A stretch of 6,206 nucleotides of DNA from Candidatus Omnitrophota bacterium (GTDB taxonomy: Bacteria; Omnitrophota; Gorgyraeia; Gygaellales; Profunditerraquicolaceae), in the NCBI GenBank assembly GCA_029563245.1, contig JAKQSG010000067.1:1-6206 (forward strand), read 5' to 3'. Position numbers and translations under genes: made by a program. This document shows, piece after piece, positions 1 to 5,644 of the stretch (position 1 is its first letter; each line of letters starts with the position of its first letter). The notes under the pieces were generated by a model. The model did no database searches. It saw only the letters and a program-made list of their open reading frames with translations, and had not been told where the DNA came from.

Positions 1-270
1 ATCGTGGATGCGCTTTTAGGGGTTGGAATAAAAGGTTTGGTTAAAGGAATCTTTGCTGATATAATTACTGCTATTAATCAATCTAAGGCCTATGTACTTT
101 CAGTAGATATCCCTTCGGGCCTTGATGCTGATACCGGCAGGGTTTTGGGTGTTTCTATAAAGGCGGATAGAACCGTTACTTTTATAGCTGAAAAGAAGGG
201 GATGGTTAGGGCTTTGGGAAAGAAACTCTGCGGTAAAATCATTACTGAGGATATAGGGTTTCCTTTATAA
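1..270 (+). CDS. nnrE: NAD(P)H-hydrate epimerase, C-terminal part (5' end outside window)
   Basis: This is the last 89 residues of a YjeF_N-domain protein; the reading frame is open from base 1. The family interconverts the R and S epimers of hydrated NAD(P)H so that the partner dehydratase can restore the cofactor. Visible family hallmarks are DALLGVG at residues 3-9, the VDIPSGLDADTG block at 35-46 (Asp36 is the likely catalytic acid), the IKADRTVTF strand at 53-61 and the following K-x-G turn. The protein ends shortly after EDIGFPL, the usual end of the YjeF_N domain, so there is no fused C-terminal NnrD dehydratase domain; the dehydratase would have to be encoded elsewhere. The next gene begins 24 bases downstream, which suggests co-transcription. 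The family assignment is firm. Whether the N-terminus carries anything extra cannot be seen. Confidence 0.93.
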   Translation: MVDALLGVGIKGLVKGIFADIITAINQSKAYVLSVDIPSGLDADTGRVLGVSIKADRTVTFIAEKKGMVRALGKKLCGKIITEDIGFPL

Positions 271-294
271 ACAAACGGAGGTATATAATAGTTT

Positions 295-684
295 ATGAAA
301 AAAACAAAGAAGAAAAAAACACTGCCCAAGATTCATTGCCATAAATGTGAAAACCAGTCTGACTGTTGCAGGTTTGGGGCCTGGATTGACCTGGAGGAAG
401 CAAAAAAGATAATATCCGCCGGCATCAAGGGTGATTTTTTCCACCTGGAGATAGATAAAGCTTTTCCTTCCGGGTTTAGGGTGGGGACGAGCATTGAAGA
501 TAACCCCTGTGTTTTTCTTGACCCCGATGGCCTCTGTAGGGTGCACAAGTTCGATTATGCGTTAAAGCCTGTAACATGCATAGAATTCCCTTATGAAGAC
601 GGCAAGCTTTCTTCCTTTGCCAGCGTTTTGTGCACGCTGCATAAAAATAATATCAGGAAAGCAAAAAAACGGAGGGCGCGATGA
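295..684 (+). CDS. YkgJ-family cysteine-cluster protein
   Basis: A 129-residue protein with the CxxCx(5)CC signature of the YkgJ/zinc- or iron-chelating cluster family: Cys15, Cys18, Cys24 and Cys25. Four more cysteines follow at 72, 81, 95 and 113, in the family's typical NPCVFLDPDGLC and KPVTCIEFPYEDG contexts, giving eight in all. The family is thought to bind a metal or Fe-S cluster, and its biochemical role is unknown. Both ends are strongly basic (MKKTKKKK and RKAKKRRAR), which is compatible with nucleic-acid contact but is not proof of it. The ATG at 295 is the first possible start, because an in-frame TAG lies at 289-291. Its SD sequence GGAGG (277-281) is 13 bases away, longer than usual. 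The stop overlaps the next gene's start as ATGA (681-684), indicating translational coupling to the isomerase. Confidence 0.88.
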   Translation: MKKTKKKKTLPKIHCHKCENQSDCCRFGAWIDLEEAKKIISAGIKGDFFHLEIDKAFPSGFRVGTSIEDNPCVFLDPDGLCRVHKFDYALKPVTCIEFPYEDGKLSSFASVLCTLHKNNIRKAKKRRAR

Positions 685-1226
685 GGGGGCTGCTGTCTTT
701 CTTATTTTGTCTTTTTATTATCAACCAACCCAGCCAAGGAGTTTTAGCAATGGATAAGGATATTGTTATTCTTGAAACAACCCAGGGTGTAATTGAGATT
801 AGGCTTATGCCTGAGATTGCTCCAAAGGCATGCGAAAATTTTTCTAAGCTTATTGAAAAAGGGTATTATAACGGTTTAATCTTTCATAGAGTTATAAAGG
901 GATTTATGATCCAGGGTGGAGATCCTACTGGTACCGGCTCAGGGGGGGAGTCTATCTGGGGAAGGCCTTTTGAGGATGAAGTAACCCCAAGCGTTCAATT
1001 TGACAGCCCGGGAATATTGGCTATGGCTAATGCCGGCGCTAATACAAACGGCAGCCAGTTTTTTATTACAACCGCCAAGACCCCCTGGTTAAATATGCGC
1101 CATACTATTTTCGGAGAGGTAATTTCAGGCTATGAGGTTGTGCAGAAAATAGAGGGCGTTGAGACGGGATCTTCTGACAGGCCTAAGGTTGATCAGAAGA
1201 TCATTAAGGCTTATTTAAAGAAATAG
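681..1226 (+). CDS. Cyclophilin-type peptidyl-prolyl cis-trans isomerase with signal peptide
   Basis: A 181-residue cyclophilin that catalyses cis-trans isomerisation of X-Pro bonds. Residues 1-23 look like a type I signal peptide: short MRG n-region, LLSFLFCLFII core, and a VLA cleavage site, giving an extracytoplasmic mature form starting at Met24. The catalytic groove is complete: FHRVIKGFMIQGGDP with Arg70, Phe75 and Gln78; MANAGANTNGSQFFIT (115-130) with Asn117, Gln126 and Phe128; and WLNMRHTIFGEV with Trp136, Leu137 and His141. The Trp matches human CypA Trp121, which is often replaced by Phe in bacterial enzymes, so the cyclosporin pocket may be retained. The ATG at 681 overlaps the previous stop and has GGAGG at 671-675. 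A second in-frame ATG at 750, with AAGGAG 8 bases upstream, could give a cytoplasmic 158-residue form. Confidence 0.95.
   Translation: MRGLLSFLFCLFIINQPSQGVLAMDKDIVILETTQGVIEIRLMPEIAPKACENFSKLIEKGYYNGLIFHRVIKGFMIQGGDPTGTGSGGESIWGRPFEDEVTPSVQFDSPGILAMANAGANTNGSQFFITTAKTPWLNMRHTIFGEVISGYEVVQKIEGVETGSSDRPKVDQKIIKAYLKK
736..752 (+). promoter_or_regulatory. Internal ribosome-binding site and alternative start in the cyclophilin gene
   Basis: AAGGAG (736-741) is followed after 8 bases by an in-frame ATG at 750. This is a near-ideal SD arrangement inside the region that encodes the end of the signal peptide. Initiation here would produce the cyclophilin domain without its export signal. The SD-like string also encodes signal-peptide residues (Q-G-V region), so chance is possible. 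Confidence 0.45.
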
Positions 1227-1239
1227 AAAGAAGGGTTTT

Positions 1240-1569
1240 TTGCGTATTTGGGATATTCCGCCAAGTATACTCTGCCGGAACCACCTTTTAGGAGAGCACC
1301 GCGAGTTGCACGCCATATGGTCAGTAATCACCAAGGGCAAGAAGGGGTATTCCAGGCATCCAGAGACGCTGAGGTGGAAGGGCAGGCTTAAGGCCCTTTT
1401 TTTAAGGCATGAAAATCTGGTTAAGGAGTTAAAAAAAAGGGGTTATCGGCATTTTAGTTGCCTTGATAAGAGCCTTGCTAAGGGCAAATTAAGGCAGGAT
1501 GAATTTTTGGACTCAATTAAGAAACAGTTAGCTATACTTAAGAGTAAAGGATGTAGTTGTAAGGTTTAA
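1240..1569 (+). CDS. Pyrimidine-dimer DNA glycosylase / endonuclease V family (short form)
   Basis: A 109-residue protein that aligns without gaps to the N-terminus of phage T4 endonuclease V as I recall it. T4 (after Met removal) TRINL lines up with MRIWD here, and HLMAEYRELPR with HLLGEHRELHA. This places Glu22 on the T4 catalytic glutamate (Glu23) and Arg21 and His15 on further active-site or DNA-contact residues. A later helix, FLRHENLVKELKKRGY (54-69), also resembles T4. The family excises UV-induced cyclobutane dimers by glycosylase/AP-lyase chemistry using the N-terminal amine. The TTG start at 1240 has GAAGG (1230-1234) 5 bases upstream and lies 13 bases after the isomerase stop. At 109 residues it is shorter than T4's 138 and lacks the aromatic C-terminal tail; it ends in a KGCSC motif instead. 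Activity on dimers is inferred from the family. Confidence 0.82.
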   Translation: MRIWDIPPSILCRNHLLGEHRELHAIWSVITKGKKGYSRHPETLRWKGRLKALFLRHENLVKELKKRGYRHFSCLDKSLAKGKLRQDEFLDSIKKQLAILKSKGCSCKV

Positions 1570-1586
1570 GTTACCGGGGAAAGCAT

Positions 1587-2039
1587 ATGAAATATACCTG
1601 TGGTAAAATAGGCAGAATCTTTGTCCTGAAGTTCAATGATAAGGATATCCTTTTGGATAAGCTTGCGGAATTTACCAGGAAAGAGCGCCTGAAAGCGGCA
1701 ACAATAATATTTATCGGGGCATTGAGACAGGGGGATTTAGTTACCGGGCCGAAAGAGCCCGTTATACCTCCAAGGCCGAATAAAGTTATTTTCAGCGGCG
1801 GCTGGGAAGTTATGGGGATAGGCACTATTTTTACGAATTCAAAAGGGCCGCAGATACATATTCATAGCTCTATGGGAAAGAAGAATAACGCCCTTACAGG
1901 GTGTGTACGTGGTAAGTCTCAGGTGTTTCTGGTTATAGAAGCGGTTGTATTTGAGCTTAAGGGTGTTAAGGCCTCTAAGGATATTGATCTTAGCACGGGT
2001 TTGAATTTACTGAATATAGCAGGTAGCCTTGAAATTTAG
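1587..2039 (+). CDS. PPC-domain (DUF296) putative DNA-binding protein
   Basis: A 150-residue single-domain protein of the PPC/DUF296 family, the domain found next to AT-hooks in plant proteins and alone in bacteria and archaea, where it forms trimers. Recognisable elements are GRIFVLKFNDKDILLDKLAEF (9-29), the IGAL turn at 43-46, GGWEVMGIGTIF (71-82), GPQIHIHSSMG (87-97) and the EAVVFEL strand at 118-124. His91 and His93 fit the conserved metal-binding pair. The third ligand position, usually in a GGHL motif, reads TGCV here (Cys106), as in a subset of the family. There is no AT-hook, so DNA binding is only a family-based label. It follows the glycosylase by 17 bases, has a GGGGA SD (1576-1580), and is the last gene before the terminator at 2074-2127. 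Confidence 0.87.
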   Translation: MKYTCGKIGRIFVLKFNDKDILLDKLAEFTRKERLKAATIIFIGALRQGDLVTGPKEPVIPPRPNKVIFSGGWEVMGIGTIFTNSKGPQIHIHSSMGKKNNALTGCVRGKSQVFLVIEAVVFELKGVKASKDIDLSTGLNLLNIAGSLEI

Positions 2040-2057
2040 CTGATTTTATTGTATACT
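2029..2057 (+). promoter_or_regulatory. Candidate sigma-70-type promoter for the PilZ gene leader
   Basis: TTGAAA (2029-2034) and TATACT (2052-2057) are separated by exactly 17 bases. The -35 box lies inside the last codons of the PPC gene. Transcription would begin near 2064, about 10 bases before the hairpin that terminates the upstream operon, so this RNA would have to pass through the hairpin to reach the PilZ gene. Box similarity and spacing are good, but no start site is proven. Confidence 0.45.
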
Positions 2058-2073
2058 TCTTTTGTAGTGTATT

Positions 2074-2127
2074 GCCACGGATAAAGCTTCAAGAAAGAAT
2101 TCGAAGCTTTAATACCGTGGCTTTTTT
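2074..2127 (+). terminator. Intrinsic terminator / leader hairpin between the PPC and PilZ genes
   Basis: GCCACGG (2074-2080) pairs with CCGTGGC (2115-2121), and TAAAGCTTC (2082-2090) pairs with GAAGCTTTA (2103-2111), around a 12-base loop with a small internal bulge. Six T residues follow (2122-2127). It closes the first operon. The PilZ SD sequence AAGGAGG starts only four bases after the T-run, so the hairpin may also act as an attenuator in the PilZ leader. Confidence 0.85.
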
Positions 2128-2142
2128 ATTAAGGAGGGCTAA

Positions 2143-2544
2143 ATGGACTACGGCTGCTTTGGCTGGGAAGATAGAAGGAGGTTCCAAAGGCTCAAGGTAA
2201 ATTTAGGGTTATATTTTAAGATAGAGGGGCCCCTTACCAGCAGGTATATTACCGGGGACAAGGAGGTAGAGGCCACGATGCTGAACATCAGCGCAGGAGG
2301 AGTAGCTTTTTTAACCAGATACGATCTTCCTGTCTGGAGCGATCTTTTGATAAGGTTGTATCTTTTTAAGAGTAATTATTCGGGGGCTATAAGCTTATCC
2401 AATCCGGTGGAGATTCTGGGCCAGGTAAGATCAAATATTATAACTGAGTTTCAAGAACATAGGATAGGGGTTTGTTTTAAGGAGGTCCGCGGGAATAATA
2501 AGTTTGCGGTTGCAGATTTCGTAGAATCGGTAGTCCGTCCATAG
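2143..2544 (+). CDS. PilZ-domain protein (c-di-GMP receptor)
   Basis: A 133-residue stand-alone PilZ domain. The two c-di-GMP-binding signatures are intact: the RxxxR motif in RRRFQRLKV (Arg12 and Arg16) and the N-x-S-x-x-G motif in LNISAGGVAF (Asn48, Ser50, Gly53). The remainder has the expected beta-barrel pattern and ends in a helix near FAVADFVESVV. It has no output or membrane domain, so it probably acts by binding a partner protein when c-di-GMP is high; the partner is not evident from the neighbours. An unusually strong SD, AAGGAGG (2131-2137), lies 5 bases before the ATG. The gene follows the hairpin at 2074-2127 and a candidate promoter at 2029-2057. No terminator separates it from the next gene. 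Confidence 0.9.
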   Translation: MDYGCFGWEDRRRFQRLKVNLGLYFKIEGPLTSRYITGDKEVEATMLNISAGGVAFLTRYDLPVWSDLLIRLYLFKSNYSGAISLSNPVEILGQVRSNIITEFQEHRIGVCFKEVRGNNKFAVADFVESVVRP

Positions 2545-2583
2545 CTTAATTACCTTAATCCGTATTTATTTTTATAAAAAGCA

Positions 2584-2592
2584 TGGTATAAT
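2584..2592 (+). promoter_or_regulatory. Extended -10 promoter for the 107-residue protein gene
   Basis: TGGTATAAT (2584-2592) is a perfect TATAAT with the TGN extension. The -35 region is weak (TTTATT at about 2565-2570), which is normal for extended -10 promoters. The start point would be near 2599, just before the SD AAGGAG (2603-2608), giving a leader of about 16 bases. It lies in the 70-base gap after the PilZ gene. Confidence 0.6.
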
Positions 2593-2614
2593 AATTTCAG
2601 GGAAGGAGCCTGTT

Positions 2615-2938
2615 ATGGAATTTAATAATATAAAAGAGGAAGTAAAGAAAGTTTCTTTTGAAACCTTGCGTACGGATTGCGATAACTATTTTGAAGGGGT
2701 CCTTGTTAAAGATGAAATTAACGGCCTTAATGAGAGGTTGAAGAAGTTTCTTGGGGAGCCTGCCTGGCCATCCAAGAACAGGCTTGATTTTAAGGCCCAG
2801 GAGGCGATAAAAGGTTTTGGGGGGATAATGCCCGGCCAGACCCTTTATTTTAAGAGCGAGGGCGAGGATTCTATATTTGCTATGCTTTGGCCCTGGCAGG
2901 ATGGTGTGCGTACTACCCTTAAAATTATTCAAAAGTAG
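2615..2938 (+). CDS. Hypothetical protein, 107 residues, unrecognised
   Basis: I do not recognise this protein. The gene is supported by a good SD (AAGGAG at 2603-2608, 6 bases before the ATG), an extended -10 promoter upstream, and its place in the + strand gene series. The sequence is acidic and soluble-looking, with no signal peptide, membrane segment or cysteine motif. The N-terminal half appears helical (residues 5-46, rich in Glu/Lys). It is followed by a Trp/Pro turn (EPAWPS, 48-53), a Gly-rich segment (IKGFGGIMPGQ, 65-75) and a C-terminal stretch FAMLWPWQDGVRTTLKI (88-104). The Trp-rich end looks like a folded beta hairpin or small barrel. It lies 69 bases upstream of pgi and could be co-transcribed with it, but no functional link follows from this. 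Confidence 0.75.
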   Translation: MEFNNIKEEVKKVSFETLRTDCDNYFEGVLVKDEINGLNERLKKFLGEPAWPSKNRLDFKAQEAIKGFGGIMPGQTLYFKSEGEDSIFAMLWPWQDGVRTTLKIIQK

Positions 2939-3007
2939 TTTTAAAAGCGTGGGCACTCCCTAAAGTAAAAGGTTATCCCGGCGTTTTTTTTAAAAGAAAG
3001 AGGAATT

Positions 3008-4480
3008 ATGAAAGAGATAAGGTTTGATTTTAATAATATGTTGGACATCAATGTAGGCAATGCCCATGGGGTAGGGAAGGATGATATTCTGGAGATGGCC
3101 AAGGATATCAGTTCCGGGCATGATCATCTAAGGGGATTGGCTCAAGATTCCCGTAACCGGGTTAATCTGGGTTTAGAATGGATGGTCCTGCCTTATCAGA
3201 AAAGCAAGGTTGTCTTGACCATTAAGAAGCTTGGAGATGAGATCGCCAGGAAATATTATAATGTTATTTTCTTGGGTATCGGCGGTTCTTACCTAGGGCT
3301 AAAGGCAGCGCAGGATGCGCTGGCTGTGCCTTATTATAATGAGTTTGCCAAATCAAGGAATAACCGGCCGCGTGTTTATTTTGAGGGGAATAACCTTGAC
3401 CCGGATACTATTTCTGTCTTATTAAAGAATTTGAATCCTAAAAAGACCTTTGTTGTAGTGATCTCAAAATCCGGAGAGACTACAGAGACAAAAGCAGCTT
3501 TTATCTCTGTAGAGGGTTGGTTAAAGAAGGGGGTTGGGAAGAATTATGGGAGACAAATTTTTGTAATAACAGATCCTGATGCCGGTTCTTTGCGCAAAAG
3601 GGTTACTCAGGAGAATGCAAGGGATAGCCTTAGTTTCCGTAGCCTGCCTTTACTTAAGGGTGTGGGCGGGAGGTATTCGGAGTTTAATATGGGACTTTTG
3701 CATTTAGCTATAATAGGCGTTGATATAAATGAAGTCTTTAAGGGCGCAAAGGATATGGATAAAAAGTGTAGCATTTCTGATTATGCTAAAAATCCGGCTT
3801 ATATGTATGCGCTGCTACATACAATTCTTTATAAGAAAAAGTCAAAGCCGTTGGCAATAATGATGCCTTTTGCCGAAGGGTTAAAGTCTACGGCAGACTG
3901 GTATGTGCAGCTTTTAGCTGAAAGTTTAGGTAAAAAATTCAGGCGTAAGATCAATGTTTCTTATAATGGCGTTGAGGAATGGGCTAGAGATAAGGGCACT
4001 GCGGTCAATGTCGGCAGGACCCCGATTCCCTGCCGCGGCACAGGCGATTTGCATTCGGTCCAGCAGAATAATATCGAGGGGCAAAATGACAAGGTGGTGA
4101 CTTTTATAAGGGTAGATAAGTTTAAGAACGAGATGAAAATTACCGTTAAGGGGGATATCCTTTCCGGGAAGGGATTTACTGAGTTGATTAAGCTTGCCCA
4201 GGAAGCAACCGAATGGGCGTTGGTAAGGGAATCGCGCCCTAACTGCACGATTATTTTACCAGAGGTATCAGCTTATTACTGGGGAGCGCTCCTCTTTTTC
4301 TTTCAAATGGCCACTGCCTTTGAAGGTGAATTACTGAATGTTAATGCCTATGACCAGCCCGGGGTAGAGGGATATAAAAATTATATGTATACTAAATTGG
4401 GGAAACCCGGCATATCTAGGGAAATAGCGGAAGAGATAAACAATAACCCGCTTAAGAAAGATCAAAATTACATAATATAA
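3008..4480 (+). CDS. pgi: Glucose-6-phosphate isomerase
   Basis: A complete 490-residue phosphoglucose isomerase, which interconverts glucose-6-phosphate and fructose-6-phosphate in the cytoplasm at the head of glycolysis and gluconeogenesis. Both SIS sub-domains are present. The first carries FLGIGGSYLG (88-97) and the phosphate-binding VISKSGETTETK (151-162). Signature 1 is GGRYSEF (220-226) with Arg222; AESLGK (304-309) supplies the catalytic base Glu305; DLHSVQQ (347-353) supplies His349; and signature 2, YDQPGVEGYK (448-457), supplies Lys457. Length is within the bacterial range (about 440-550), and no key residue is missing. The ATG at 3008 has GAGG (3000-3003) 4 bases upstream. The gene follows the 107-residue protein by 69 bases and ends 9 bases before a strong terminator, so it is the last gene of its transcript. 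Confidence 0.97.
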   Translation: MKEIRFDFNNMLDINVGNAHGVGKDDILEMAKDISSGHDHLRGLAQDSRNRVNLGLEWMVLPYQKSKVVLTIKKLGDEIARKYYNVIFLGIGGSYLGLKAAQDALAVPYYNEFAKSRNNRPRVYFEGNNLDPDTISVLLKNLNPKKTFVVVISKSGETTETKAAFISVEGWLKKGVGKNYGRQIFVITDPDAGSLRKRVTQENARDSLSFRSLPLLKGVGGRYSEFNMGLLHLAIIGVDINEVFKGAKDMDKKCSISDYAKNPAYMYALLHTILYKKKSKPLAIMMPFAEGLKSTADWYVQLLAESLGKKFRRKINVSYNGVEEWARDKGTAVNVGRTPIPCRGTGDLHSVQQNNIEGQNDKVVTFIRVDKFKNEMKITVKGDILSGKGFTELIKLAQEATEWALVRESRPNCTIILPEVSAYYWGALLFFFQMATAFEGELLNVNAYDQPGVEGYKNYMYTKLGKPGISREIAEEINNNPLKKDQNYII

Positions 4481-4481
4481 T
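4452..4481 (+). promoter_or_regulatory. Weak candidate promoter at the end of pgi
   Basis: TTAAGA (4452-4457) and a perfect TATAAT (4476-4481) lie 18 bases apart across the last codons of pgi. Transcription would start near 4488, immediately before the terminator hairpin. The region is AT-rich, so TATAAT can arise by chance. It is listed because no other promoter for the following dus gene is apparent. Confidence 0.25.
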
Positions 4482-4489
4482 AATATGAC

Positions 4490-4528
4490 AGGGCCAGAAT
4501 TATTTTTTTTAATCCTGGCCCTCTTTTT
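4490..4528 (+). terminator. Intrinsic terminator after pgi
   Basis: AGGGCCAG (4490-4497) pairs with CTGGCCCT (4515-4522). The stem extends through ATTA/TAAT (4499-4502 with 4510-4513) past one mismatch, with a T-rich loop and a TTTTT tail at 4524-4528. The tail ends two bases before the dus start codon, leaving no room for an SD sequence. Confidence 0.88.
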
Positions 4529-4530
4529 AT

Positions 4531-5547
4531 ATGCTGAAAATAGGTAATTTAAAATTGAAATCTAATCTTATTCTTGCCCCCATGGCCGGGATCAGCGACC
4601 TGCCTTTTCGTATGCTTAACCGTGAATTCGGAGCAGAGCTTAGTTTTGTCGAAATGATTAACTGCCGTTCTATCTCGCATAAAAGCAGAAGAACGCAGGC
4701 TATGTTGACAAGCGGCATAGGTGATAGGCCTCTGGGTGTACAGCTCTTGGGGTGTGAAGAGAAGTTTATTTTAAGGGCACTGGATGTATTGAGGGGGTAT
4801 AATTTTGATATACTGGATTTTAATTCTGCCTGCCCGGCTAAAAAGGTGATTAGGAGAGGCGAAGGCTGCAGCTTAATGCGCGAACCTAAGAAGTTTGCCC
4901 GGATACTAAAACTTATTGTAAAAAATTCGTCTTGGCCGGTTACGGTGAAAATTCGTTCCGGATGGGATAAGGGGTTGGTAAACGCAAGAGAGGTGGCTCT
5001 ATCTGCTCAGGATTGCGGAGTCAGCGCTTTGTTTATTCATGGCAGGACTAAAATCCAGGGTTATAGCGGCGGTGTAGATTATTCGGTTATAAAGAAAGTA
5101 AAGAAAGCGCTGAAAATCCCTGTTATCGCAAGCGGTGATGTATTGTCAGCGCCGCTGGCCAAGAAGATGTTTGATGAAACAGGTTGTGACGGCTTAAGCA
5201 TAGCCCGGGGCTCTTTAGGCAACCCGTGGATATTCAAGCAGATAAAAGAATATTTGAATAAAGATAAAGCTTCATGCAGCCCTCCGGTAAATACAGTTGT
5301 AAATATCATGGTTAAACATCTCAATGCTTCGGTTAATTTTTATGGCGAGAAGAGCGGTGTAGTTATTTTCCGCAAATTTTTTTCTTGGTATACCAGGGGT
5401 TTTCGTAAGGTCAGGCCCTTAAGGGAGAAATCTTCTCGTGCTAAAACTCTTCAGGATATGCTCTCAATCTTCGGGGACGCTCTCCAGAGGCCAGGCCGCA
5501 CGCAGAATAAACAAAAAAGCCCCGAATCCTTCGGGGTTTTCTTGTAG
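4531..5547 (+). CDS. dus: tRNA-dihydrouridine synthase, DusB/NifR3 type
   Basis: A 338-residue FMN-dependent enzyme that reduces uridine to dihydrouridine in tRNA D-loops. The TIM barrel begins with LAPMAGISDLPFR (15-27). The catalytic cysteine is Cys101 in FNSACPAKKV. Further hallmarks are GEGCSLM (110-116), VKIRSGWD (139-146), FIHGRTKIQGYSG (168-180), PVIASGDV (197-204) and SIARGSLGNPWIF (223-235). The C-terminal tRNA-binding helical domain follows, with RKFFSWYTRGF (281-291). The start at ATG 4531 is chosen because MLKIGNLKLK matches the usual Dus N-terminus, although no SD precedes it and the pgi terminator ends two bases upstream. The last ten residues (KSPESFGVFL) are encoded by a terminator hairpin and T-run, so the stop codon lies beyond the expected transcript end. 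Loss of an earlier stop, for example in CAG (5503-5505) or CAA (5512-5514), is a plausible cause. Confidence 0.95.
   Translation: MLKIGNLKLKSNLILAPMAGISDLPFRMLNREFGAELSFVEMINCRSISHKSRRTQAMLTSGIGDRPLGVQLLGCEEKFILRALDVLRGYNFDILDFNSACPAKKVIRRGEGCSLMREPKKFARILKLIVKNSSWPVTVKIRSGWDKGLVNAREVALSAQDCGVSALFIHGRTKIQGYSGGVDYSVIKKVKKALKIPVIASGDVLSAPLAKKMFDETGCDGLSIARGSLGNPWIFKQIKEYLNKDKASCSPPVNTVVNIMVKHLNASVNFYGEKSGVVIFRKFFSWYTRGFRKVRPLREKSSRAKTLQDMLSIFGDALQRPGRTQNKQKSPESFGVFL
5519..5543 (+). terminator. Terminator overlapping the 3' end of dus, probably bidirectional
   Basis: CCCCGAA (5520-5526) pairs perfectly with TTCGGGG (5530-5536) around a TCC loop, with TTTTCTT following. On the opposite strand the same stem is followed by C and six T residues (complement of 5513-5518), so it could also stop leftward transcription. 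It lies inside the dus reading frame: the stop codon is at 5545-5547. Confidence 0.82.
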
Positions 5548-5644
5548 GTGATAGGCCTCTTTAGCTTCCGCTATCTTGACCGCTCCTCCTAGTTGTCTGT
5601 TCCTTAACTTCAATGTAAGTATGCCACATTTCTTCCTAAAAATC

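Noticed and set aside
681..750. Lipoprotein signal (lipobox) for the cyclophilin because of Cys10
   Set aside because: The residues before Cys10 are FLF, which do not fit a lipobox, and the hydrophobic core continues past it. A VLA type I site fits better.
2597..2956. 119-residue minus-strand open frame opposite the 107-residue protein
   Set aside because: It is the complement of a + strand gene that has a good promoter, SD and start; the minus frame has no SD-led start and no recognisable motif.
2941..2991. Possible terminator before pgi (T-run of eight at 2984-2991)
   Set aside because: Only three GGG/CCC pairs plus a wobble can form near the T-run, with a large loop. No stable stem was found, and the known signal could simply be AT-rich leader sequence.
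3961..4248. 95-residue minus-strand open frame inside pgi
   Set aside because: It lies fully within a conserved pgi region containing catalytic His349, so it is a shadow.
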